64,000 nt of DNA from Pseudonocardia halophobica (GTDB lineage: Bacteria; Actinomycetota; Actinomycetes; Mycobacteriales; Pseudonocardiaceae): the NCBI RefSeq assembly GCF_027922425.1, contig NZ_BSFQ01000012.1:62001-126000 (forward strand), given 5' to 3'. Positions within the stretch are counted from its first letter, which is position 1. Every line of letters starts with the position of its first letter. Below, one piece after another: positions 16,964 through 27,588 of the stretch. Position numbers and translations under genes: made by a program. The notes under the pieces are model-generated. The model was not told the origin of the DNA. It ran no database searches and worked only from the letters and a program-made list of their open reading frames with translations.

Positions 16964-16969
16964 TACCCT
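16964..16969 (+). promoter_or_regulatory. -10 box for the 51-residue zinc-ribbon gene
   Basis: TACCCT followed by exactly 7 nt and the ATG at 16977. Confidence 0.5.
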
Positions 16970-16976
16970 CGGCGCC

Positions 16977-17132
16977 ATGAGCGACACCCTCTGGTGGAGC
17001 TGCGCCGCCTGCGGCTCCTACGCCGAACTGCCCGCCGAGGAGTCCGAGGGCTTCGACATCGGCTGCCCCGACTGCCGGAGCCCCATGACGGCCCAGTGGT
17101 TCTGGGACGACCGGGCCGGCGAGGCCGCCTGA
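16977..17132 (+). CDS. 51-residue zinc-ribbon protein
   Basis: This very short gene encodes MSDTLWWSCAACGSYAELP and then GCPDCRSPMTAQWFWDD. Two CxxC pairs (Cys9/Cys12 and Cys30/Cys33) form a probable zinc ribbon with acidic and aromatic flanks. Leaderless start architecture (TACCCT, 7 nt, ATG) and normal codon use support it being real. Such mini zinc ribbons can bind nucleic acid or partner proteins. It converges with the following DUF gene with 1 bp between stops. Function unknown. Confidence 0.65.
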   Translation: MSDTLWWSCAACGSYAELPAEESEGFDIGCPDCRSPMTAQWFWDDRAGEAA

Positions 17133-17133
17133 C

Positions 17134-18105
17134 CTAACCCGCGTTCGGGTCGCCCGCGGGGTCGAGCAGCTCCGCGGGCAGGTCCCGGTGCGGCCGCCAG
17201 GCGTCGGGCGTCGGGCCGTCCGTGCGGGCGAGCTGCCGCAGCGTGACGGCGACGACCGCTCGCCCCACGGGATCCTCCGGCAGGTCGACGGGTACCCGGC
17301 CGGCGCGCACCGCGTCCCGCACGGACTCCTTGAGCGCCCGCAGCAACGGGTCGCCGGCGACGTCGAGCACCGCGTCGAATTCGGCGAGCCGGTCCGCGTC
17401 GAAGGGGTGGGGCCGCCCGAGGTGGTCGGCCGCCGGGTGCGCGGGATAGGCGTGCGCGACGGCCACCTGCCCGGCCCGGATCGGCACGGTCGGCGCGGGC
17501 CCGCGGCCGATCAGGTGCGGGAGCAGGTGGGTGTGCGGGCCGAGCGGCGAGCGCCCGTCCGGTCCGGGGATCGGGGCGTACACCTCGACCCGGCCGACGG
17601 CCGTCAGGAACACCCGGTGCGGGCTGCGGGCGACCAGCTCCGCGCCCAGGGACGTGGCGAACAGGGGCTGCCCGGCGTGGGCGCCGACCAGAGCCAGCAG
17701 CTCGGCGTCGTCGGTCCGGACGCAGGCGTCGACGGTCGGGGTGCCGAGCCCGAGGTCGACGAGTACGGCCCCGCGGTCGTCGGCGCGCAGGGCGTCGGCG
17801 TCGGGCCCCAGCTGCGTGACCGTCGTCCGGCCCGCGCGCCGCGCCTCGGCGTGCGGCAGGCAGAACGCGACGGCCTGGGTCCAGTGCAGTCCCGACCCCG
17901 CCGGCGTCTCGTAGGCCACCGGGAGGACCGTCGGCGGCGGCTCGAGCCGGATCCCGCCACGGGCAGTGACGACCGTGCTCCCGTCGCCGTCGACCACCTC
18001 GCCCGGGTCCCGGGCGAACTCCGCGATCGCGCCCGGCGGTCCCATGCTCCAGCCCGTCGCCGGATCGCCGAGCAGCTCCCGTCCCAGCTCCTGCGCGTCG
18101 ACCAC
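17134..18105 (-). CDS. Uncharacterised protein (possible DUF6925 type)
   Basis: The 323-residue protein begins VVDAQELGRELLGDPATGWSMGPPGAIAEFARDP. That opening recalls proteins annotated DUF6925 in proteobacteria, a recollection rather than a search result. It has no membrane segment and no known catalytic motif. The C-terminal half is rich in His/Pro (HTHLLPHLIGRGP, HPFDADRLAEFDAVL). The frame stays open to 18243, but the upstream part is low-complexity; GTG 18105 starts at the conserved region. Single gene with no functional neighbours. Confidence 0.6.
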   Translation of the reverse strand: MVDAQELGRELLGDPATGWSMGPPGAIAEFARDPGEVVDGDGSTVVTARGGIRLEPPPTVLPVAYETPAGSGLHWTQAVAFCLPHAEARRAGRTTVTQLGPDADALRADDRGAVLVDLGLGTPTVDACVRTDDAELLALVGAHAGQPLFATSLGAELVARSPHRVFLTAVGRVEVYAPIPGPDGRSPLGPHTHLLPHLIGRGPAPTVPIRAGQVAVAHAYPAHPAADHLGRPHPFDADRLAEFDAVLDVAGDPLLRALKESVRDAVRAGRVPVDLPEDPVGRAVVAVTLRQLARTDGPTPDAWRPHRDLPAELLDPAGDPNAG

Positions 18106-18323
18106 CCCGCGATGCTGGCCGGGGCACGGACCGGCCCGCAAGCCGGGCCCGATCCGGGCACGAACGGCGGGGTCCGGCGGACGAACGGCGGGCGCGGCCG
18201 GAATCGTGGTCGACCACTTGTTCGCCGCAGGTGGCGGGCGCATGCTGGGCAGTCATGCCGAGCACATGCAGAGGTCAGCTCCCGGGGCCCGGGCCGGGCC
18301 GCTGCGCCGCGCCCCCGTCCTGA

Positions 18324-20540
<2,217 letters not shown>

Positions 20541-20542
20541 CC

Positions 20543-20575
20543 GGCCGGGTGCGCCCGGAACGACCACACCCGGCC
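20543..20575 (+). terminator. Terminator hairpin after katG
   Basis: A 9-bp perfect stem (GGCCGGGTG / CACCCGGCC) with a 15-nt loop begins 3 nt after the katG stop and separates it from the convergent tRNA-Pro gene. Confidence 0.6.
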
Positions 20576-20583
20576 CGACGTGG

Positions 20584-20657
20584 TCGGGGTGGCGGGATTT
20601 GAACCCACGGCCCCTCGCTCCCAAAGCGAGTGCGCTACCAAGCTGCGCCACACCCCG
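20584..20657 (-). tRNA. tRNA-Pro (anticodon TGG)
   Basis: The minus strand folds as a 74-nt cloverleaf. The acceptor stem is CGGGGTG/CACCCCG with A as discriminator. The anticodon stem CTCGC/GCGAG encloses loop TTTGGGA (anticodon TGG), and the T arm carries GGTTCAAATCC. CCA is not encoded. Confidence 0.95.
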
Positions 20658-20828
20658 TCGCGAGGGAGTCTAGGCCACCCGGCCGGGCCCGACGTCCGTG
20701 ACCACCGAGGCGGGACGCGGAGGCCCGGCCGACGTGACGGACGCCTGGCGTGATGTGGTGGGGAGGCTGGCGAGGGTCGGCCGCTGATCGGCTATCCTTG
20801 CCGGGTCCGCGGAGGGATCCGGGGGCAC

Positions 20829-20902
20829 GCGGGCGTAGCTCAATGGTAGAGCCCCAGTCTTCCAAACTGGCTACGCGGGTTCGATTCCCGTCGCCCGCTC
20901 CA
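20829..20902 (+). tRNA. tRNA-Gly (anticodon TCC), probable integration site
   Basis: A 71-nt cloverleaf (20829-20899) with acceptor stem GCGGGCG/CGCCCGC, anticodon stem CCAGT/ACTGG and loop CTTCCAA, plus an encoded CCA at 20900-20902. A TATCCT box at 20793-20798 is a plausible -10. The 24 nt from the anticodon loop to the T loop (20859-20882) recur at 33199-33222, marking this gene as a likely attachment site of the adjoining island. Confidence 0.96.
20859..20882 (+). repeat. att-like direct repeat, left copy (inside tRNA-Gly)
   Basis: Identical over 24 nt to 33199-33222 in the same orientation. It spans the anticodon loop, variable region and the start of the T loop, a usual place for tyrosine-recombinase crossover. 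Confidence 0.7.
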
Positions 20903-21074
20903 CCTCTGACCTGCGACGACGTTCCGACGAAGATCAGTTGAAGATCGCCGTGGAACCATTTCGCGGGACGAACGTGACCTATACCGGAGTTTGGTTCTCG
21001 TCACTTACCCGAGCCTGGCCGTCGCGTGCGTGCTCGTGGGGGTGCGCCGGTCCAGGTCGTGTCGCCGCTCGCTG

Positions 21075-21105
21075 CCCCAGCTCGTGCGCAAGGGACGAGC
21101 TGGGG
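21075..21105 (+). terminator. Hairpin between tRNA-Gly and the catabolic operon
   Basis: Perfect 11-bp stem CCCCAGCTCGT / ACGAGCTGGGG with a 9-nt loop. It would stop read-through from the tRNA gene or act as an attenuator for the operon. Confidence 0.5.
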
Positions 21106-21143
21106 ATCACGGCCGCACGACAGAGTCAGCTCGGTCCGTCGAA

Positions 21144-21161
21144 ATAGGCAATCCCTTATGG
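21144..21161 (+). promoter_or_regulatory. Candidate LysR box upstream of the island operon
   Basis: The element ATAGGCAATCCCTTATGG is an imperfect inverted repeat, with ATA and TAT at its ends. Its half-site CCTTATGG is repeated at 31031-31038 in the intergenic region of the island LysR gene, about 40 bp from its start codon. Confidence 0.4.
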
Positions 21162-21241
21162 CCTCCTCGGAAAGTTCGTCTTGGACTGATGGCGCGCGGA
21201 CTTCCTAGTGTCGTCGCCATGCCGGACGAGGAGGTTCGCCG

Positions 21242-22354
21242 ATGAATCCGCTGCTGGGCGACAATGCCCTCAAGCTGGGGTTGTTCTGCACGAACGGGCG
21301 TGGTGCCTCCCAGACCCTGGTCCCCGAGGCCCACACGGCCAGCTGGGACTTCTCGCTCCGCACCGCCCGGGCGGCGGACGCGGCGGGATTCGAGGCGGTG
21401 GTCCCCTTTGCGAGGTGGAAGGGCTACCCGGAGAACCGGCCGCAGCACTCGTCCGGGGCCGTGATGGACCCGTTCACGTGGGCCGCGGGGATCGCCGCGG
21501 CGACGGAGCGGATCGGGGTCTTTGCGACCTCCCACGCCCCGACGGTCCATCCGATCGTCGCCGCCAAGCAGGCGGCCACGGTGGATCTGATCTCCGGCGG
21601 GCGCTTCGCGCTCAACGTCGTCGGCGGGTGGAACAAGCCGGAGCTGGAGATGTTCGGCGCACCGCTGCGCGAGCACGACGAGCGCTACGACCACCTGCAG
21701 GAGTGGCTCGAGGTGATCCGGCGGCTGTGGACTGAGACCGAGGAGTTCGACTTCCACGGCCGGTTCTTCGACGTCCTGGGTGGGGTCTCGCTGCCCAAGC
21801 CGGCACAGCCCCGGATTCCGATCATGAACGCCGGCGGGTCGCCGCGGGGCATGCGGTTCGCCGCCGAGTACGCCGACCTGTGCTTCGTGATCGTGCAGTC
21901 CGAGGACGAGGCGGGGGTGCGCAAGCAGGTCGCGGACTACAAGCGCATGGCCCGAGAGGACTTCGGCCGCGAGGTGCAGGTCTGGACCCATACGGTGGTC
22001 GTCCAGCGGGACGACCAGGCCGCGGCCGAGGCCTACCTGCGGCGCTTCTCGGTCGAGTACGAGGACACCGAGAGCGTCGACGCCTGGATGCGCCTGCAGG
22101 GCGCGAACACCCAGCTCATGCCACCGGAGATCCTGGCGATGATGCGGCAGCGGTTCGCCGCGGGCGCGGGCGGCTTCCCACTCGTCGGCACCGCGGAGAC
22201 GATCGCCGAACGGCTGGAGATGCTCAGCGCCGCGGGCATCGACGGCGCGCTGTTGACCTGGGTGGACTACGACGCCGGTATCGCCGACTTCGTCCGCGAC
22301 GTCCTGCCCCGGCTGGAGAAGGCCGGCCTGCGGGCCCCGGTGACCGCGCCGTGA
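21242..22354 (+). CDS. LLM-class flavin-dependent monooxygenase (RutA/SsuD-like)
   Basis: This 370-residue protein has the luciferase-like barrel signature (ATSHAPTVHPIVAAKQAATVDLISGGRFALNVVGGWNKPE). HAPTVHP followed by GGWN resembles RutA-type pyrimidine monooxygenases and alkanesulfonate monooxygenases, which use FMNH2 and O2. A GAGGAGG sequence precedes the ATG. It leads a run of nine genes that nearly all overlap end to start, so it probably performs an early oxidation step. It needs a separate flavin reductase, and none is encoded nearby. Confidence 0.85.
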   Translation: MNPLLGDNALKLGLFCTNGRGASQTLVPEAHTASWDFSLRTARAADAAGFEAVVPFARWKGYPENRPQHSSGAVMDPFTWAAGIAAATERIGVFATSHAPTVHPIVAAKQAATVDLISGGRFALNVVGGWNKPELEMFGAPLREHDERYDHLQEWLEVIRRLWTETEEFDFHGRFFDVLGGVSLPKPAQPRIPIMNAGGSPRGMRFAAEYADLCFVIVQSEDEAGVRKQVADYKRMAREDFGREVQVWTHTVVVQRDDQAAAEAYLRRFSVEYEDTESVDAWMRLQGANTQLMPPEILAMMRQRFAAGAGGFPLVGTAETIAERLEMLSAAGIDGALLTWVDYDAGIADFVRDVLPRLEKAGLRAPVTAP

Positions 22355-23199
22355 GGCTCGCTCGCTTCCGCCTGCCCACCGGCGCCCCCGCGTTCGGCGT
22401 GGTCGAGGGCGAGGTCGTGGCGCGGCTCGATCGCCGGATCTCGTCATTCGAGGCGCTCCTCGGTGATCCCGTCGGCGCACATCCCGCGGACGAGCGGATC
22501 CCGGTCGACCAGGTCACCTGGGAGCCTCCGATGCGCGAGCACGCCAAGATCCTCTGCGTCGGCATGAACTACGCAGCGCACGCCCGAGAGTCCGGTCGTG
22601 AGGTGCCGGCCCGGCCCACGTTGTTCACCCGGTTCCCGGACTCCGTCGTGGGCGCGGGTACTCCGGTCGTCCGACCCGCGGGTGAGGAGAGCCTGGACTG
22701 GGAGGGCGAGGCCGCGATCGTCATCGGCCGGTCGGGGCGACGGATCGCCGAGGGCCAGGCCTGGTCGCACGTCGCCGGCGTGACCTGCATGGCCGAGAAC
22801 AGCGTCCGGGACTGGCAGGCGCACTCGGTGCAGGCCACGGCGGGCAAGAACTGGGCGGGCAGCGGGGCCCTCGGCCCCTGGCTGACGACGTTGGACGAGA
22901 TCGGCCGAGGGCCGTGGCGGGTGACCACCCGGCTCAACGGCGAGCAGGCCCAGGACGACACCACCGCGAACCTGGTCTTCGACGTCCCGCGGCTGGTGGC
23001 CTACGTCAGCACCTTCACACCGCTCCGCGCGGGCGACGTCATCGCGACCGGGACGCCGAAGGGCATCGGCCTGCGCCGACGGCCACCCCGGTTCCTGCGG
23101 CCGGGTGACCAGCTGGAGGTCGAGGTCCACGGGGTGGGCGTGCTGCGCCACGGGGTCGTCGACGAACCGGTGGCGGCCGAGGTGGGAGGAGCACGATGA
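22351..23199 (+). CDS. Fumarylacetoacetate hydrolase family protein
   Basis: The 282-residue protein contains ILCVGMNYAAHARE and LDWEGEAAIVIG (metal-binding Glu residues), then GVTCMAENSVRDWQ and VIATGTPKGIG. These are FAH-fold motifs of acylpyruvate or fumarylpyruvate hydrolases and related decarboxylases. They act on ring-cleavage products in aromatic degradation. The GTG start overlaps the preceding stop (GTGA), which fixes the start and implies coupling. Its presence with a gentisate-dioxygenase-like gene supports a ring-cleavage pathway. Confidence 0.87.
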   Translation: MRLARFRLPTGAPAFGVVEGEVVARLDRRISSFEALLGDPVGAHPADERIPVDQVTWEPPMREHAKILCVGMNYAAHARESGREVPARPTLFTRFPDSVVGAGTPVVRPAGEESLDWEGEAAIVIGRSGRRIAEGQAWSHVAGVTCMAENSVRDWQAHSVQATAGKNWAGSGALGPWLTTLDEIGRGPWRVTTRLNGEQAQDDTTANLVFDVPRLVAYVSTFTPLRAGDVIATGTPKGIGLRRRPPRFLRPGDQLEVEVHGVGVLRHGVVDEPVAAEVGGAR

Positions 23200-24116
23200 G
23201 GGTCTGGTCCGAACAGGAGGTCCGGGCGGAGATCGGGGTGCGGGCGGTCATCGACTCGCTGACCGAGGTGCTGAGCCACGAGTCCCGTGGCGGCGCCTGG
23301 AACATCGACAAGACGATGGCGACCTGGCCCGCCGAACCGACGGCGGGCAGCGCCCACGCCCTCGGCGCCGTGGATCTGGAGTCCGATCTGGCGCTGTTCA
23401 AGACCTGGGTGAACACCCCGGCCGGGGCGAGCGCGCTGATGACACTCTTCTCGGCCACGGACGGACGCACCCTCGGTGTGGCCGAGGCGGGCGCGGCGGG
23501 TGCGTTGCGCACCGCGGCGATCTCGGGGATCGCCACCCGGTTCCTCGCCGATCCCGCGGCGGACGAGCTCGCCGTGCTCGGCGCGGGACGCCAGGCGTTC
23601 CGGCAGGTGGAGAGCGTGTCCATGGTTCGGGAGCTGCGTCGGGTCCGGGTGTGGAACCGCACGCGGGAGAAGGCGGAGGCGCTGGCCGACCAGGTGCGGG
23701 CGCAGTTGGGGCTCGATGCCGTCGTGGCGCCGGACGTGGCCGCGGCAACCACCGACTGCCCGATCGTCACACTGATCACCCGCGCGACCGAACCCTTCCT
23801 CCGCGCCGGTCACCTGGCCCCCGGAGCGCACCTCAACGCGGTCGGCGCGATCCTGCCCGGCAACGCGGAGTTCGGGTCGGACGTGCTCGCGGCGTCGGCG
23901 CTGACCGTCGTCGACAGCGAGCCCAACGCGCGGCGCGGCTCGCGTGAGCTGCGGGAGTTCTACGGCGAGGACTGGGCGGCCGTGCACACGCTCGGCGACG
24001 TCGTCGTCGGCAAGGTCACGCGGCCGGAGCGGCCGCGCTGCACGGTGTTCAAGGGGATGGGGATGGGGCTGTCCGATCTGGCGGTGGCGCGAGTGCTCGT
24101 GGGCGGTGCCCGGTGA
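23196..24116 (+). CDS. Ornithine cyclodeaminase/mu-crystallin family protein
   Basis: The 306-residue protein has the family pattern: TLGVAEAGAAGALRTAAISGIATRFLA, then the Rossmann LAVLGAGRQAFRQVESV and later HLAPGAHLNAVGAILPGNAEF. Members include ornithine cyclodeaminase, ketimine reductase and alanine dehydrogenase, all handling imines with NAD(P). Here it may reduce or deaminate a nitrogen-containing intermediate. It overlaps both neighbours (ATGA in, GTGA out). The exact reaction is not predictable from sequence. Confidence 0.85.
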   Translation: MRVWSEQEVRAEIGVRAVIDSLTEVLSHESRGGAWNIDKTMATWPAEPTAGSAHALGAVDLESDLALFKTWVNTPAGASALMTLFSATDGRTLGVAEAGAAGALRTAAISGIATRFLADPAADELAVLGAGRQAFRQVESVSMVRELRRVRVWNRTREKAEALADQVRAQLGLDAVVAPDVAAATTDCPIVTLITRATEPFLRAGHLAPGAHLNAVGAILPGNAEFGSDVLAASALTVVDSEPNARRGSRELREFYGEDWAAVHTLGDVVVGKVTRPERPRCTVFKGMGMGLSDLAVARVLVGGAR

Positions 24117-25033
24117 AGTTCCGCAGCGACCCGGCACGGATCCGGGGGTCGATCGCACCGGTGATCACGCCGTTCACCGAAGACGGGGACCTCGACCTCG
24201 ACTCCTTGCGGCGGCTCGTCCGCTGGCAGCTGGAGTCCGGCTCGCACGGCGTCTCGATCGGGGGCTCGACCGGGGAGCCGGCAGCCCAGACCGTCGCGGA
24301 GCGGATCGCCGCGATCCGCGCGGTGGCCGAGGAGGTGGACGACGCCGTCCCCTTCCTGCCCGGTACCGGTTCGGCGAAGCTGGACGAGACGCTGGAGATC
24401 ACCGGGGCGGCGCGGGACGCGGGTGCGGACGCCGCGCTCGTGATCACCCCGTACTACGCCCGTCCGACCCAGGACGCGCTGCTCACGTGGTACGCGACGA
24501 TCGCCCGCGAGTTCCCGGACCTGCCGATCGTGATCTACAACGTGCCCTCCCGGACGGCGGTGGACGTCGCGCCGGAGACGGTCGCGCGGCTGTTCGCCGA
24601 GCACGACAACCTGGTCGGGATCAAGGAGACGACGAAGGACTTCGAGCACTTCTCCCGCGTGCTGCATCTGTGCGGCAGAGAGCTGCTCGTCTGGTCCGGG
24701 ATCGAGCTGCTCGGGCTGCCGCTGCTCGCTCTGGGCGGTGCGGGGTTCATCAGTGCCGTCGCCAACCTCGCCCCGGTCGCGGTCGCGAAGATGTACCAGG
24801 CCTGGGAGGCAGGCGACCAGGAGAGGGCCCGCGAGCTGCACTACGGCCTGCATCCGCTCGTCGACCTGCTGTTCGTGGAGACCAACCCGGCCCCGGCCAA
24901 GTGGGTCCTCCAGCGGCACGGCCGGATCGCGTCCGCCCACGTCCGACCGCCGCTGCTGCCGCTCTCGCCCGCGGGCGAGCCCCGGGTCCGCGTCCTGCTC
25001 GACCAGGGCGCGCACCTGCTCGACACCTGCTGA
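24113..25033 (+). CDS. DapA-like class I aldolase (dihydrodipicolinate synthase family)
   Basis: The 306-residue TIM-barrel protein has GGSTGEPAAQTVAER, YNVPSRTAVDV (Tyr142) and GIKETTKDF (Schiff-base Lys171). Residues after the Lys differ from true DapA, and the context is catabolic. It more likely works as a pyruvate-type lyase or hydratase-aldolase on a pathway intermediate than in lysine synthesis. The GTG start overlaps the upstream stop. Family certain, reaction inferred. Confidence 0.85.
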   Translation: MKFRSDPARIRGSIAPVITPFTEDGDLDLDSLRRLVRWQLESGSHGVSIGGSTGEPAAQTVAERIAAIRAVAEEVDDAVPFLPGTGSAKLDETLEITGAARDAGADAALVITPYYARPTQDALLTWYATIAREFPDLPIVIYNVPSRTAVDVAPETVARLFAEHDNLVGIKETTKDFEHFSRVLHLCGRELLVWSGIELLGLPLLALGGAGFISAVANLAPVAVAKMYQAWEAGDQERARELHYGLHPLVDLLFVETNPAPAKWVLQRHGRIASAHVRPPLLPLSPAGEPRVRVLLDQGAHLLDTC

Positions 25034-25054
25034 CCGGTCCCCAGGGAGCCGACG

Positions 25055-26272
25055 ATGACGACCGCCCCCACCACCGCCCCCGACCTGCTCACCGCGTTCG
25101 CCGATCCCGACTGGCTGGCCGGTGACCGGACCGAGGTCTACCGCACGCTCCGGGACGACTTCCCGGTCCTGCAGGCCGGCCCCACCCGCATCGTCTCGCG
25201 ACACGCCGACGCCGAGACCGTGCTGCGCGATCCCACCGGGCGCATGCAGGTGCCCGGCACGGACCTTCCCGCCTGGTTCCCGGCCGGGCCCGCGGCCCGC
25301 CGGCTGCGCGCCAACATGGTGCAGACGGACGGCGAGGTGCACCGGCGGCTCCGCGGGACCGTCGCGCCGCTGTTCACCGCACGCCGCTCGGAGGAGCTGC
25401 GAGCGGCCGCGGCCGCCGAGGTGGCCGCCGAGCTGGACCGGGTCCTGGTCGACGGGCGGCCGTTCGACGCCGTCGCGGAGCTCGCCGCACGCATCCCCCG
25501 CGGGGTGCTGCGGCTGCTCATCGGGATGCCGGACGAGGACTGGGCGCTCATGCTCGACACCCAGGTCGATTTCCTGATGATCTTCTCGCCCTTCCCGCTG
25601 GAGTCCGCACAGCAGGCCCGGCTCGACGAGGTCTCCCAGTTCTACTTCGACTACTTCGACGGCTTCCTCGGCCGCACCACCCGACCCACTCCGCTGGTCG
25701 AGCGGCTGCTCACCGCCGAGTCCGAGGGCCGGCTGAGCCGGGACGAGGTGCTCTCGCTGATGCACACCGTGCTCGACGCGGGCTTCGAGACGACCCGCAC
25801 GTCCCTCAGCAACCTGGTGGAGTACCTCGCCGCGCGTCCGGAGCTCCTCGAAGTCGCTCGGCGCGCCCCCACGACCCGCCTCGGCATCCGTGAGGAGCTG
25901 CTGCGGCTGCGCGCACCGGTGCAGGTGGCGAACCGCATACCCGCCGAGGACGTCGTGACCTCCGACGGCAGCGTGCTCCCCGCCGGCGAGCAGGTCCTGG
26001 TCGTGGTCGGCGCGGCCAACACCGACGAACGGGCGTTCCGGGACCCGTACCGGATGGACCCGGACCGGCCGAACGCCTCCCGCCATCTCGCCTTCGGTAT
26101 GGGCCTGCACCACTGCCTCGGCGCGCCGCTCGCCCGGATCCAACTCGCAGAGACGCTCGCCGGTCTGGCCGACCGGGTGAGTGCGATCGACCTCGATGGG
26201 AAGGCCGAGCGTCACCCGTCCCTCATCTTCCCGTCCTTGACGTCGCTGCCCGTGCGGTTCGGTGCGCGATGA
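25055..26272 (+). CDS. Cytochrome P450, first of the island
   Basis: The 405-residue soluble P450 has an I-helix LDAGFETTRTSL (the usual AGxxT is AGFET), the ExxR motif in EELLRLRAP, and the haem loop FGMGLHHCLG with Cys354 as thiolate ligand. Bacterial class I P450s receive electrons from a ferredoxin and a reductase. The ferredoxin is encoded 3.6 kb downstream; no reductase gene is present here. The start lies 21 bp after the aldolase stop. It may hydroxylate or O-demethylate the substrate. Confidence 0.92.
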   Translation: MTTAPTTAPDLLTAFADPDWLAGDRTEVYRTLRDDFPVLQAGPTRIVSRHADAETVLRDPTGRMQVPGTDLPAWFPAGPAARRLRANMVQTDGEVHRRLRGTVAPLFTARRSEELRAAAAAEVAAELDRVLVDGRPFDAVAELAARIPRGVLRLLIGMPDEDWALMLDTQVDFLMIFSPFPLESAQQARLDEVSQFYFDYFDGFLGRTTRPTPLVERLLTAESEGRLSRDEVLSLMHTVLDAGFETTRTSLSNLVEYLAARPELLEVARRAPTTRLGIREELLRLRAPVQVANRIPAEDVVTSDGSVLPAGEQVLVVVGAANTDERAFRDPYRMDPDRPNASRHLAFGMGLHHCLGAPLARIQLAETLAGLADRVSAIDLDGKAERHPSLIFPSLTSLPVRFGAR

Positions 26273-27588
26273 CCGCAGCCACACGGACCTCCCCGAGCGC
26301 TCGCCGGGTCGCGCTCGCCGGCCTCGTCGGCACCACCATCGAGTGGTACGACTTCTTCATCTACGGCACCGCGGCCGCGTTGGTGTTCGCGCCGCAGTTC
26401 TTCCCGGGTGCCTCGCCGGTCGCCGGGACCATCGCCGCACTGTCCACCTACGCCGTCGGGTTCGTCGCCCGGCCGGTCGGGGGAGCGGTGATGGGGCACT
26501 TCGGGGACCGGATCGGGCGACGCAGCATGCTCGTCCTGTCGCTGCTGATCATGGGTGTGGGCACGGCGTTGATCGGTGTCCTGCCGACCTACGCCTCGAT
26601 CGGGATCGCCGCGCCGATCCTGCTCGTCGTCCTCCGGTTCGCCCAGGGTCTCGGCGTCGGTGGGGAGTGGGGCGGCGCCACACTGCTCGCCCTCGAACAC
26701 GCACCGCCGAACCGTCGCGTCGTCTTCAGCTCCTTCCCCCAGCTCGGCCTACCGCTCGGGGTCGTGCTCGCGAGTCTGGTGTTCCTCCTGACCCGAGTCA
26801 CGCTGCCCGAGGCCGGCTTCGCCGCCTGGGGATGGCGGATCCCGTTCCTCGCCTCCGCCGTGCTGGTCGCGTTCGGCCTGGTCCTTCGGCTGAAGCTGGA
26901 CGAGAGCCCGGAGTTCCGCCAGGTCCGCACCCGGCAGGAGGTCCGCCGGGCGCCGCTGGCCGAGGTCCTTCGGGCCCCTCGGGTGCTGCTGCCCGCCTCC
27001 GGGCTCAACCTGATCGGCTCCGGGCTGGGCAACGTCGTTCTCGTCTTCACGCTGAGCTACGTCGCCGCGGAGCAGCTGGTGCCCCCCTCGGCCATGCTGG
27101 CGATCTCCATCGGTACTGCACTGGCCTGGGCCGCCGCCATCACCGTGTCGGCAGTGCTGGCCGAGCGGTACGGCAGACGGACCCTCCTGATCGTCGGCTC
27201 CGGCCTGCTGACGGTCTGGGCGTTCCCCTACTTCTGGCTACTCGACACCGGCTCGGTCGGCGCGTCCACGCTGGCATGCGTGGTCTCCGGCATCGGGATC
27301 GGGCTGGCCACCGGGCCCTACGGCGCCTTCGTCACCGAGGCCTATCCCGTCGCCGTCCGCTACAGCGGATCCTCGGTCGCCTACGCGATCGGCGGTGTCC
27401 TCGGAGGCGCACTGTCCCCGATCGTCGCGACCGTCCTGTACGGGGCCACCGGAGCCGCCACGGCGGTGTCGGCCTACCTCGTGTTCCTCGGGCTGCTGAC
27501 CCTGTTGTGCGTCGTCACGCTGCGCAGTCCCCATCCGGCCGTCGCCCCGGCGACGGCCAGCCGACAACTCGAAGGGAACTCCTCATGA
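26269..27588 (+). CDS. MFS transporter, metabolite:H+ symporter type, first copy
   Basis: The 439-residue protein has about 12 hydrophobic helices and the MHS-family opening TTIEWYDFFIYGTAAALVF. The loop between helices 2 and 3 reads GHFGDRIGRRSM. Relatives import dicarboxylates, shikimate or aromatic acids with protons. Its ATG overlaps the P450 stop and its stop overlaps the next start, so uptake and catabolism are made together. A related transporter is encoded at 31.1 kb, at the other end of the island. Confidence 0.9.
   Translation: MTAATRTSPSARRVALAGLVGTTIEWYDFFIYGTAAALVFAPQFFPGASPVAGTIAALSTYAVGFVARPVGGAVMGHFGDRIGRRSMLVLSLLIMGVGTALIGVLPTYASIGIAAPILLVVLRFAQGLGVGGEWGGATLLALEHAPPNRRVVFSSFPQLGLPLGVVLASLVFLLTRVTLPEAGFAAWGWRIPFLASAVLVAFGLVLRLKLDESPEFRQVRTRQEVRRAPLAEVLRAPRVLLPASGLNLIGSGLGNVVLVFTLSYVAAEQLVPPSAMLAISIGTALAWAAAITVSAVLAERYGRRTLLIVGSGLLTVWAFPYFWLLDTGSVGASTLACVVSGIGIGLATGPYGAFVTEAYPVAVRYSGSSVAYAIGGVLGGALSPIVATVLYGATGAATAVSAYLVFLGLLTLLCVVTLRSPHPAVAPATASRQLEGNSS

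Larger units (their letters stand above)
20903..21241 (+). other. Leader region of the island catabolic operon
   Basis: This 340-bp gap has no supported gene. It holds a hairpin at 21075-21105 and an ATAGG-N5-CCTTAT-like element near 21144-21161. A possible promoter (TTGGAC at 21181, TAGTGT at 21206, 19-bp spacing) lies 30 bp before the first start codon. Confidence 0.5.

Noticed and set aside
23960..26284. Minus-strand 774-residue frame
   Set aside because: Shadow of the P450, aldolase and cyclodeaminase genes; composition is that of antisense high-GC DNA.
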